Of a stretch of DNA of 19,809 nucleotides, positions 14,577 through 19,809 are shown one piece after another. The translations under genes and the position numbers were made by a program. The stretch comes from an uncultured Solirubrobacteraceae bacterium (GTDB taxonomy: Bacteria > Actinomycetota > Thermoleophilia > Solirubrobacterales > Solirubrobacteraceae): the NCBI GenBank assembly GCA_902806215.1, contig CADCVT010000006.1:1-19809 (forward strand), in the 5' to 3' direction. The notes beneath the pieces are model-generated. The model was given only the letters and a program-made list of their open reading frames with translations, was not told the DNA's origin and searched no databases. Numbering within the stretch: position 1 is the first letter of the stretch; each line of letters starts with the position of its first letter.

Positions 14577-15056
14577 ATGACGCCGCTCAAGCTGACCCCC
14601 CACGAGACCGTCGAGATCCTCGAGGAGACCCCCGACCTCCTGCTCGTCGAGGTCACGTACCACGAGCCGGGCAAGCCTCCACCCAAGCACCTCCACCCCT
14701 CGCAGGACGAGCACTTCTCCGTCCTCGACGGGCGCCTCTCGACGAACGTGGCCGGCAAGGAGCGGGTGCTCGAGCCCGGCGACACGCTCGACGTCCCGCG
14801 CGGCACGGCGCACCAGATGTGGAACGCCGGGCCGGACCCCGTCCGCGCGCACTGGACCACGAAGCCCGCCGGCCGGACCGGCGAGTGGTTCCGCGCGCTG
14901 GACCGCGTGAACGAGGGCGGCCCCGCGCCGCTGCCGGTCATGGCCGCGCTGCTGACCGAGTACGACGACGTCTTCCGGCTCTCGACCGTGCCGCCGCTGC
15001 TGCTCAAGGGCCTCGCGCCGCTCGGGCGCAAGGCCGCGCGCGACGCGAACCGCTAG
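14577..15056 (+). CDS. Cupin-domain protein
   Basis: A 159-residue protein starting at ATG 14577. The single conserved beta-barrel of a cupin is visible. Motif 1 reads PPPKHLHPSQDEHFSVLDGR with metal ligands His/His/Glu plus DEHF; motif 2 reads LEPGDTLDVPRGTAHQMWNA with its His. A C-terminal helical extension (residues 110-159: FRALDRVNEGGPAPLPVMAA and on) matches the stand-alone 'cupin 2' proteins found beside small-molecule genes. The ligand is unknown; an isomerase, dioxygenase or binding role are all possible. A weak site GGGAAGG lies about 9 bases upstream. The TAG stop shares CTAG with the stop of the convergent thioesterase. Confidence 0.88.
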   Translation: MTPLKLTPHETVEILEETPDLLLVEVTYHEPGKPPPKHLHPSQDEHFSVLDGRLSTNVAGKERVLEPGDTLDVPRGTAHQMWNAGPDPVRAHWTTKPAGRTGEWFRALDRVNEGGPAPLPVMAALLTEYDDVFRLSTVPPLLLKGLAPLGRKAARDANR

Positions 15057-15469
15057 GCCGCCGCGGCCTCCTCGAGCACCGCGCGGAAGTCCTCGGGCAG
15101 CGCGGCCGGCTTCTGCGTGACGTAGTCGAAGCTGACGAGCCACCCGTAGCCCTCCGCGGCGAGCCGATCGCCCACTCTCATCTCGAAGGCGACCTGGAAC
15201 GCCGATCGGCGCACCTCGCCGACCGTGCACCGCACCGCGAGCTCCTCGTCGAAGTGCACCGGCGAGCGGTAGTTGATGTGGCACTCGGCGAAGATCACGC
15301 CGAACGCGTCGCCCTCGGGGTCGGACGGGTCGTGCGACGGCAGCAGCTCGCGGAGGAACGCGATCCGCGCCGTCTCGAAGTAGCGCAGGAAGACGACGTT
15401 GTTGAGGTGGCGCATCGCGTCGAGGTCGCCGAACCGGACGCGCTCGACGTGAACGTGCTCGCGAGCCAT
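15053..15469 (-). CDS. Acyl-CoA thioesterase, 4HBT (YbgC/FadM-like)
   Basis: A 138-residue hotdog-fold thioesterase. The active-site segment FGDLDAMRHLNN has D17 and the HLNN tetrad of the 4HBT family, followed by VVFLRYFETARIAFL (the hotdog helix). Later strands INYRSPVHFDEELAV and FQVAFEMRVGDRLAAEGYGW complete the fold. It hydrolyses acyl-CoA or acyl-ACP thioesters in the cytoplasm. The start ATG (15467-15469) is 12 bases after the stop of RsgA on the same strand, so the two are probably co-transcribed although unrelated in function. Confidence 0.93.
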   Translation of the reverse strand: MAREHVHVERVRFGDLDAMRHLNNVVFLRYFETARIAFLRELLPSHDPSDPEGDAFGVIFAECHINYRSPVHFDEELAVRCTVGEVRRSAFQVAFEMRVGDRLAAEGYGWLVSFDYVTQKPAALPEDFRAVLEEAAAA

Positions 15470-15481
15470 AGGGCGGCGACC

Positions 15482-16534
15482 CTACTGCTCGCCGTCCTTC
15501 TCCTGCATGACCTTGCGGTAGTGCTTCATCGACGCGCGGTCGCGCGCGCGGCGCGCGGCGTCGCCGGGCCCGCCCTGACGCTCCTCGACCCAGCGGGCCT
15601 CGCGCTCGAGCCTGCGCATCGCCTCCAGGCGCTCGGGGTCGAGCTCGCCGGCCTCGATCGCCGCGAGGACCGCGCAGCCCGGCTCGCTCGTGTGCCCGCA
15701 GTCGTTGAAGCGACACTGCGCGGCAAGCTCGACGACGTCGTCGAACGCGTCCTCGACGGCCTCGCCGCCGGCGAGCCGCTGGAGCCGCATGCCGGGCGTG
15801 TCGACGAGGAGCGCCCCGCTCGGCAGGACGAACAGCTCCCGCTGGGTCGTCGCGTGGCGGCCGCGGTCGTCCTTGGCGCGGATCGGGAGCGTCTGCTGGC
15901 GGTCCTCGCCGAGCAGCGCGTTGACGAGCGTCGACTTGCCGACGCCGGACATGCCGACGAGCGCCGCCGTCCGCGCCGGTCGCAGGTGCGCGTGGAGGTC
16001 GGGCATGCCCCAGCCGTCGCGGACGCTGATGGTGATCGCCGGCGTCGCCACCTCGCGCTCGAGCCGCGCGGCGACCTCGAACGGATCGGCGACGAGGTCG
16101 GCCTTCGTCAGCACGACGACCGCCTCCACGCCGCCGTCGAGCGCCAGCGACAGCGTCCGCTCGAGCCGCCGCACGTTGAGATCCTGGTTGAGCGACGTCA
16201 CCGCCAGCAGCACGTCGATGTTCGCGGCGAGCACCTCGACCTCGCCTTCCTCGCTCGCGCGGCGCAGCACGCCGCGGCGCGGGAGGACCTCGGCGATGGC
16301 GTCCTCGGTATCGACCGCGACCCAATCGCCGACGACCGGTAGGACGGAGGCCCCCTCGACCTCGGCGCGGCGTCGCAGCGTCCCGCGCAGCGGCGCGAGC
16401 AGGTCGCCGTCGGGAGCCGTCAGCGCGATGAGCGCGCCGTGCGTGGCGAGCACCCGTGCGGGACGCCGGCCCTCCCCGATCTCGGGTTCGAGGGCCGGGT
16501 CCCAGCCGAGCTGCTCGAGCGACGGACCGCGCAC
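15482..16534 (-). CDS. rsgA: Ribosome small subunit-dependent GTPase A
   Basis: A 350-residue circularly permuted GTPase involved in late 30S maturation. Domains: OB fold (about 25-100, VVGDWVAVD), GTPase with G4 TKAD (143-146) before G1 GMSGVGKS (194-201), G3 DTPG (245-248), then a zinc-binding helical domain with C274, C279, H281 and C287 (CRFNDCGHTSEPGC). All key residues are present and the length is normal. Start is GTG 16532-16534, supported by the TACGTT -10 hexamer 6 bases upstream. It is followed by the thioesterase gene. The start region carries a 7-bp dyad. Confidence 0.97.
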   Translation of the reverse strand: MRGPSLEQLGWDPALEPEIGEGRRPARVLATHGALIALTAPDGDLLAPLRGTLRRRAEVEGASVLPVVGDWVAVDTEDAIAEVLPRRGVLRRASEEGEVEVLAANIDVLLAVTSLNQDLNVRRLERTLSLALDGGVEAVVVLTKADLVADPFEVAARLEREVATPAITISVRDGWGMPDLHAHLRPARTAALVGMSGVGKSTLVNALLGEDRQQTLPIRAKDDRGRHATTQRELFVLPSGALLVDTPGMRLQRLAGGEAVEDAFDDVVELAAQCRFNDCGHTSEPGCAVLAAIEAGELDPERLEAMRRLEREARWVEERQGGPGDAARRARDRASMKHYRKVMQEKDGEQ

Positions 16535-16540
16535 GGTCCG
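16523..16540. repeat. Dyad around the rsgA start codon
   Basis: Perfect 7-bp arms CGGACCG (16523-16529) and CGGTCCG (16534-16540) flank a 4-base centre. On the gene strand the start codon GTG sits across the arm/loop border, and the dyad spans the predicted transcription start, where a repressor could bind. It could also occur by chance in such GC-rich DNA. Confidence 0.5.
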
Positions 16541-16546
16541 AACGTA
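16541..16546 (-). promoter_or_regulatory. -10 element TACGTT of rsgA
   Basis: On the minus strand TACGTT is followed by exactly 6 bases and then GTG 16534, matching the spacing of the promoters at 5191 and 7303. It lies in the 15-bp gap after the upstream gene's stop, so rsgA can be transcribed independently and leaderless. Confidence 0.5.
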
Positions 16547-16549
16547 CCG

Positions 16550-17026
16550 CTACTGCACTTCCTCGACGGCGAGCTCGAGGCTCGCCTCACGGACGCGCTC
16601 GAAGTGCTTGCGCTGCACGCCGACGGCCCAGTCAGCGAGCTCGGTGACCTGCTGCTCGCCGATCGTCTGGCCCATCTTCTGGACGATCTCCCAGTGGCCG
16701 AGCTCGCCGGCCTCGGCCATCGTGAGGAACTCGAAGCCGTCGAGCGCCTCCTCCTCGTCGGCGAGGTACGTCTTGGCCATCTCGGAAGCCTCGCCCTTGG
16801 TCTCGCGGGCGAGATCGCGGATCGCGGTCTTCTTGCCCTCGAGGGAGTCGACGAGCGCGCCGGTGCGCTCCTCGGTCTCCTTGGACTCCTGCGCCATGCG
16901 CTCGAGGTCGGCCTTGAAGTCGTCGGCGCCCTCCATCTTGAGCACCTTGGCGGCGGTGTCCTGCGCGGCCTGGGCCAGGCCCAGCACCTCGCCGAGCTTC
17001 TCGTCGAGTGGTGTCAGCTCTGCCAT
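16550..17026 (-). CDS. Helical, possibly ferritin-like protein
   Basis: A 158-residue soluble protein starting at ATG 17024-17026 (GGAGG nine bases upstream). It is almost wholly helical and acidic: an N-terminal helix (10-30), then a long helix about 38-60, a third about 68-90, and helices 91-115 and 120-155. The segment DEEEALDGFEFLTMAEAGEL then GHWEIV (90-115), with E105 and H111, plus E125 and H141, resembles the metal-binding helices of ferritin-like or DUF892-like proteins, but I cannot confirm the spacing. There is no signal peptide. It is the last gene of the set begun by the response regulator at 19596. Function unknown. Confidence 0.7.
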   Translation of the reverse strand: MAELTPLDEKLGEVLGLAQAAQDTAAKVLKMEGADDFKADLERMAQESKETEERTGALVDSLEGKKTAIRDLARETKGEASEMAKTYLADEEEALDGFEFLTMAEAGELGHWEIVQKMGQTIGEQQVTELADWAVGVQRKHFERVREASLELAVEEVQ

Positions 17027-17035
17027 GTCTCTTGA

Positions 17036-17040
17036 CCTCC
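17036..17040 (-). promoter_or_regulatory. Ribosome-binding site GGAGG of the helical protein gene
   Basis: GGAGG lies 9 bases before the ATG at 17024-17026. It is the clearest canonical site in a window where most genes lack one, and it decides against the longer in-frame ORF that begins further upstream at 17146. Confidence 0.6.
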
Positions 17041-17078
17041 GGGTCGGGAACGATGTCCTTCCGGAGGGCCTACCCGGA

Positions 17079-17477
17079 TCAGTCGTCGTCGTCGCCGCCG
17101 CGACCACGGCCGCGTCCACGGCCCTTGCCGCTGTCGTCCTCGCCACCGCCGCTGCCGCTGTTGTCGTCGGCCGGAGGCGTCGGCGCCGGCGTCGTCGTCG
17201 TCGTCGTCGGGGCGGGGGCCGGCGGAGGCTGGGTGGGTGTCGTGCGCTCGGGCTCGGGCTCGCGCTCGGTCGTCTCCTGCGTCTCGGTCGTGCGCGTCGT
17301 CGCGGTCGTCGGCGTCGTGCGCTCGGTGTCTGCCGGCACGAGCTCCTGGCCTGCGGTCAGCGGCTCCTCCTGCAGGCCGATGCGCTGCGAGGTGAGCTCG
17401 GTCGCCGCGGTCGTGATGCCGACGGCGAGGAGGAGGCCGGCAAGCCCCAGGAGTGCCATGACGAGGATCCGCCTCAT
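17079..17477 (-). CDS. Secreted Thr/Pro-rich low-complexity protein
   Basis: A 132-residue protein whose ATG (17475-17477) overlaps the kinase stop as ATGA, so it is translationally coupled to the kinase. It has a signal peptide or anchor (about 3-26: VMALLGLAGLLLAVG). The rest is a long Thr/Pro/Glu-rich, presumably disordered stretch (TTTTTT, PPPAPAP), then a GRGRGRGRGG run and a final DDDD. No fold is visible. Its DNA is rich in GTC/CGT repeats as a result. It could be a surface linker or an exported accessory to the kinase; function unknown. Confidence 0.72.
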   Translation of the reverse strand: MRRILVMALLGLAGLLLAVGITTAATELTSQRIGLQEEPLTAGQELVPADTERTTPTTATTRTTETQETTEREPEPERTTPTQPPPAPAPTTTTTTPAPTPPADDNSGSGGGEDDSGKGRGRGRGRGGDDDD

Positions 17478-18781
17478 GGTGCGGCCACCGTAGAGGCCGG
17501 CCGGTCAAGAGTCGGCAAAGCCACCTCGGCGCTCGTCCCGCCGCCCGGCGCGCGCCGCAGCGCGACGTCGCCGCCCCAGCGCCGCGCGAGCTCGCGGGCG
17601 ATCGGCAGCCCGAGCCCCGTCCCGGCCGGGCCCTGCCGCCCCGCGCTCCCCCGGTGGAAGCGCTCGAAGACGAGCTCCTCCTCGCCCGCGGCGACGCCCG
17701 GCCCCTCGTCGGAGACCGAGAGCCCCGCCGAGGACGCCGCGATCGTCACCGTCGACCCCGTTGGCGAGTACTGCAGCGCGTTCTCGACCAGCGCATCGAG
17801 GATCCGGTCGAGGTCGGCGCGAGAGATCCACGCGAACGTCCGTGAGTTGGTGCCAGGGCCCCCACTCACGGACGTTCGCGCCTCCACGCGCTGGTCTCGG
17901 GCGCTTGCCTCGCGCCTCCAGCGCTGCGCCGCCCGCTCCGCCGCCTCGTCGAGGGACAGCACTTCTCCTCCCTCGTCTCGTTCGCCCGCGCGGCTGAGCT
18001 CCAGGAGCTCGCCGACCATCTGGGCCATCCGGTCGAGCTCGGACAGCGCGGCGTCGAGCTCCTCGCGCGCGGCGGGCTCGGTCGTCTCGGCGCGGGCCGC
18101 CTCGACCCGCAGGCGCAGGCCCGTCAGCGGCGTACGGAGCTGGTGCGACGCGTCGGCGACGAACTCGCGCTGCGAGCCGACGAGCCGTTCGAGCCGTTCG
18201 GTCATCTCGTTGAACGTGCGCGCGAGCGACTGCTGCTCGGAGCTTCCCTCCACGCGCGCGCGGGTGGCGAGCTCGCCGTCGGCGACACGCCGCGCGGCCT
18301 CGTCGAGCCGTCGCACCGGCCGCGCGATCTGGCCCGCGACGACGGCCCCGGCGAGCAGGCCGAGGCCGAGCACGAGCAGGCCGAGCAGCGCGAGCCCGAC
18401 CCACGAGCGGCGCACCGCGCGTTCGACCGCCTCGAAGTCCTGGGTCACCCGCACCGCGCCCGCGGGCCGGCCGCCGCGGACGATCGGGACCGCGGTCGCG
18501 AGCAGCGACTGGTTCAGCGTCTCGGACTCGCGCTCGCGCTGGTCGGCCCGGCCCGCCAGCGCGGCCACGATCTCCGGCCGGTTGGCGTACGAGCGCCCGG
18601 GCGCGGCGCGCTCGCTGTCGGCGAGCAGGTCCCCGCGCGCGTCGACGACGATCACACGGCCGCGGACGTTGCGGCCGGCGGTCTCGACGAGCCGCTGGAG
18701 GTCGTCGCGCTGGCCCTGGCGCAGCAGGTCGGCCGCGGTCGCGGCGACGACGCTCGCCTGCCCACGCGCCTGCGAGCGCAC
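17474..18781 (-). CDS. Sensor histidine kinase, lacking its first membrane helix
   Basis: An open frame of 435 codons from GTG 18779-18781. Residues 1-125 are an extracytoplasmic sensor region and TM2 is about 127-149. HAMP is 150-203, followed by the H box ADASHQLRTPLTG with H213. The ATPase part has the N box VENALQYSP (N334), DEGPG (358-362) and GTGLGLPI (387-394). The first membrane helix is encoded just upstream in the same frame but is cut off by TAG at 18782-18784. Residues about 301-317 (RTSVSGGPGTNSRTF) are encoded by a 50-bp palindrome, in a position where kinases normally have only a few linker residues. If TAG is real, the product could start at the GTG directly after it. Confidence 0.85.
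   Translation of the reverse strand: MRSQARGQASVVAATAADLLRQGQRDDLQRLVETAGRNVRGRVIVVDARGDLLADSERAAPGRSYANRPEIVAALAGRADQRERESETLNQSLLATAVPIVRGGRPAGAVRVTQDFEAVERAVRRSWVGLALLGLLVLGLGLLAGAVVAGQIARPVRRLDEAARRVADGELATRARVEGSSEQQSLARTFNEMTERLERLVGSQREFVADASHQLRTPLTGLRLRVEAARAETTEPAAREELDAALSELDRMAQMVGELLELSRAGERDEGGEVLSLDEAAERAAQRWRREASARDQRVEARTSVSGGPGTNSRTFAWISRADLDRILDALVENALQYSPTGSTVTIAASSAGLSVSDEGPGVAAGEEELVFERFHRGSAGRQGPAGTGLGLPIARELARRWGGDVALRRAPGGGTSAEVALPTLDRPASTVAAP
17831..17880. repeat. 50-bp near-perfect palindrome inside the kinase gene
   Basis: The outer 17 bp are perfectly inverted (17831-17847 with 17864-17880; outer sequence CGCGAACGTCCGTGAGT). Pairing continues inward over 5 of the next 7 positions to a 2-base centre, so 22 of 24 pairs match. 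It lies within the kinase gene, in frame, adding about 17 residues between the H-box domain and the N box. Its size and symmetry suit a REP/MITE-type element that inserted without breaking the frame. No other copy is seen in this window. Confidence 0.85.
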
Positions 18782-18886
18782 CTAGGCATCGACGCGGTCG
18801 GCGACGCTCGACGCGAGCGGCACCTCGAGCGCCACGATGGCCAGCACGAGCACGTAGGCCAGAGCCAGCAGCAGCCGGGCGCGCAG
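18782..18886 (-). pseudogene. Detached 5' part of the kinase gene (first membrane helix)
   Basis: Thirty-four codons and a TAG (18782-18784), read in the same frame as the kinase that follows. They encode RARLLLALAYVLVLAI, VALEVPLASSVADRVDA, a typical first membrane helix plus the start of the sensor. The next residues after the stop (VRSQARGQ) continue the family pattern, in which I would expect Glu at the stop position, so GAG to TAG is a likely change. There is no ATG/GTG/TTG; the CTG at 18884-18886, or coupling to the response regulator stop at 18889, would have to start it. Confidence 0.7.
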
Positions 18887-18888
18887 GC

Positions 18889-19596
18889 CTACGGCGAGCC
18901 CTCCTCGGGTGCGGCGAAGCGGAAGCCGACGCCGCGGACGGTGTGCACGTAGCGGGGGTCGGCGGGGTCGTCGCCGAGCTTACGCCGCAGCCAGCCCATG
19001 TGCACGTCGAGGGTCTTCGTCGAGCCGAACCAGTTCTCGTCCCACACGCGGCTCATGAGGTCCTCACGCTTGACGACGGTGCCGGCGTGCCGGACGAGCT
19101 CGGCGAGCAGGTCGAACTCCTTCTTCGAGAGCTCGAGCTCCGCGCCGCCGAGCGTCGCTATGCGTGCGCTCAAATCGACGACGAGGTCCTCGATCCGTAC
19201 GGTGGTGGCCCCGGGCTCCTCGCGCTGCGTGCGCCGCAGGACGGCGCGGATCCGCGCGATCACCTCGGCCCCGCTGAACGGCTTGACCACGTAGTCGTCG
19301 GCGCCCAGCTCGAGGCCGACGATCCGGTCGCTCTCCGTGCCCCGCGCGGTGACCATGATGATCGGCAGGTCGGAGTCGACGCGCAGGGCGCGCGCGACGT
19401 CGCGCCCGTCGCCGTCGGGGAGCATGAGGTCGAGCAGGACGAGGTGCGGATCGGTCTGCCGCGCGAGCTCGAGCGCCTCCGCCGCGGTGCGCGCGACGGT
19501 CGTCTCGAAGCCCTCGCGGGTGAGCAGCTTCGCAAACGGCTCGGCGATCGACGCCTCGTCCTCGACGAGGAGGATCCGTGGTCCTGGTGTCGCCAT
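18889..19596 (-). CDS. OmpR/PhoB-family response regulator
   Basis: A 235-residue response regulator starting at ATG 19594-19596, just downstream of a TACGCT -10. Longer in-frame starts exist but would add unlike residues. The receiver has E12-D13, phospho-acceptor D56 (VLLDLMLPDGDG), T83 (MVTARG) and K105 (DYVVKPF). The winged-helix domain runs from about 128 (LELSKKEFDLLAELVRHAGT, VWDENWFGSTKTLDVHMGWL, VRGVGFRF). It is the cognate partner of the kinase at 17474-18781 by operon position and resembles regulators of the MtrA/PrrA type. Targets unknown. Confidence 0.96.
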   Translation of the reverse strand: MATPGPRILLVEDEASIAEPFAKLLTREGFETTVARTAAEALELARQTDPHLVLLDLMLPDGDGRDVARALRVDSDLPIIMVTARGTESDRIVGLELGADDYVVKPFSGAEVIARIRAVLRRTQREEPGATTVRIEDLVVDLSARIATLGGAELELSKKEFDLLAELVRHAGTVVKREDLMSRVWDENWFGSTKTLDVHMGWLRRKLGDDPADPRYVHTVRGVGFRFAAPEEGSP

Positions 19597-19604
19597 CCGC
19601 GCCG

Positions 19605-19610
19605 AGCGTA
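19605..19610 (-). promoter_or_regulatory. -10 element TACGCT of the second response regulator
   Basis: On the minus strand TACGCT lies 8 bases before ATG 19596, with no ribosome-binding site between. It supports the short start and a leaderless or nearly leaderless mRNA. The -35 region is unclear. Confidence 0.42.
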
Positions 19611-19699
19611 CCCGTGAGATCGGCGCCCGGCCGCAGGTTTTGCCGAAGCTTTGCTCTGGCTTTCCGGTCGCTTGGACGGCGGTTGCCGATGGTGCGGTC

Positions 19700-19809
19700 A
19701 TGAGATTCGACCGCACCCGCATCGCCGCCGCCGCGACGCTCGCCGGACTCGGGGGCCTCGCCGCCGCCGCGCTCGCCGCCGGAGGCTCGCCGGAGCCGGC
19801 GACGCCGGC
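19700..19809 (+). CDS. Exported protein, N-terminus only
   Basis: ATG 19700 opens a frame that runs off the window after 36 codons. The visible part is a signal peptide: MRFDRTRI, then an Ala/Leu/Gly-rich stretch (AAAATLAGLGGLAAAALAAG) and a Pro/Ser-rich start of the mature part. It is divergent from the response regulator, with 103 bp between the two start codons. Function cannot be told. Confidence 0.68.
   Translation, partial: MRFDRTRIAAAATLAGLGGLAAAALAAGGSPEPATP

Noticed and set aside
17080..17215. GTC/CGT-rich repeats as a microsatellite
   Set aside because: They are explained by codons for the Asp, Gly-Arg and Thr runs of the secreted protein; no regular unit beyond that.
15690..18785. 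Plus-strand open frame of 1031 codons
   Set aside because: It is antisense to rsgA, the helical protein, the secreted protein and the kinase. Ser/Arg-rich with no motif; a shadow frame.
1..19809. tRNA, rRNA, CRISPR, riboswitch, insertion sequence or attachment site
   Set aside because: None recognised by reading both strands; nearly all DNA is taken by coding genes, and the largest gap (about 103 bp at 19597-19699) holds only the promoter noted.

Overview
The window is about 70% GC or higher, uses GTG starts freely, and is packed with short or overlapping gene junctions. The gene content includes OmpR-type two-component pairs, an Rpf-like lytic protein behind a coiled coil, GC-rich secreted proteins built from short helical modules, and leaderless-looking promoters. 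This suggests a high-GC actinobacterium, most likely from the Thermoleophilia (Solirubrobacter/Conexibacter-like). That placement is inferred from protein style; no rRNA or other marker gene is present. I see no tRNA, rRNA, CRISPR array, insertion sequence or phage gene.

Layout. Positions 1-2316 (minus strand) hold a modular secreted protein, a lipoprotein glucose/sorbosone dehydrogenase and a metallo-beta-lactamase-fold hydrolase cut by the window edge. Positions 2350-5139 (minus) hold a probable operon: a small zinc-ribbon protein, a 703-residue molybdopterin oxidoreductase and a MOSC-domain protein whose 5' end is damaged. Positions 5203-7220 hold an SDR oxidoreductase, an antisense-overlapping endonuclease/exonuclease/phosphatase and a SnoaL-like protein. 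Positions 7221-9030 hold twin 13-bp palindromes next to a clear promoter, a large secreted protein, and two back-to-back hairpins. An Uup-like ABC-F ATPase follows on the minus strand (9014-10804). Positions 10857-13520 (plus) form a coupled operon: a secreted protein with four helical repeats, a response regulator and a histidine kinase. Positions 13513-16534 hold an Rpf-like lytic protein, a cupin, a thioesterase and RsgA. Positions 16550-19596 (minus) hold a second response regulator and kinase, a secreted low-complexity protein and a helical, possibly ferritin-like protein. A new exported protein starts at 19700.

How the genes work together. The two-component systems are separate units, each next to a secreted or membrane-anchored protein of unknown role; those proteins are the best candidates for sensed partners or regulated outputs. 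The zinc-ribbon, molybdoenzyme and MOSC genes probably form one molybdenum-cofactor-dependent redox unit. RsgA and the thioesterase are adjacent and co-directional.

The most unusual observations are: (1) a 50-bp near-perfect palindrome lying in frame inside the second histidine kinase, which looks like a REP/MITE-type element that became coding; (2) an in-frame TAG that separates the first membrane helix of that same kinase from the rest; (3) a MOSC gene with an intact reading frame but no start codon, directly abutting an in-frame TGA; (4) twin GGGGACTGTCCCC palindromes beside a good promoter; (5) a repeated promoter design with a TANNNT -10 hexamer 6-9 bases from the start codon; and (6) two secreted proteins that appear to share one short helical module.
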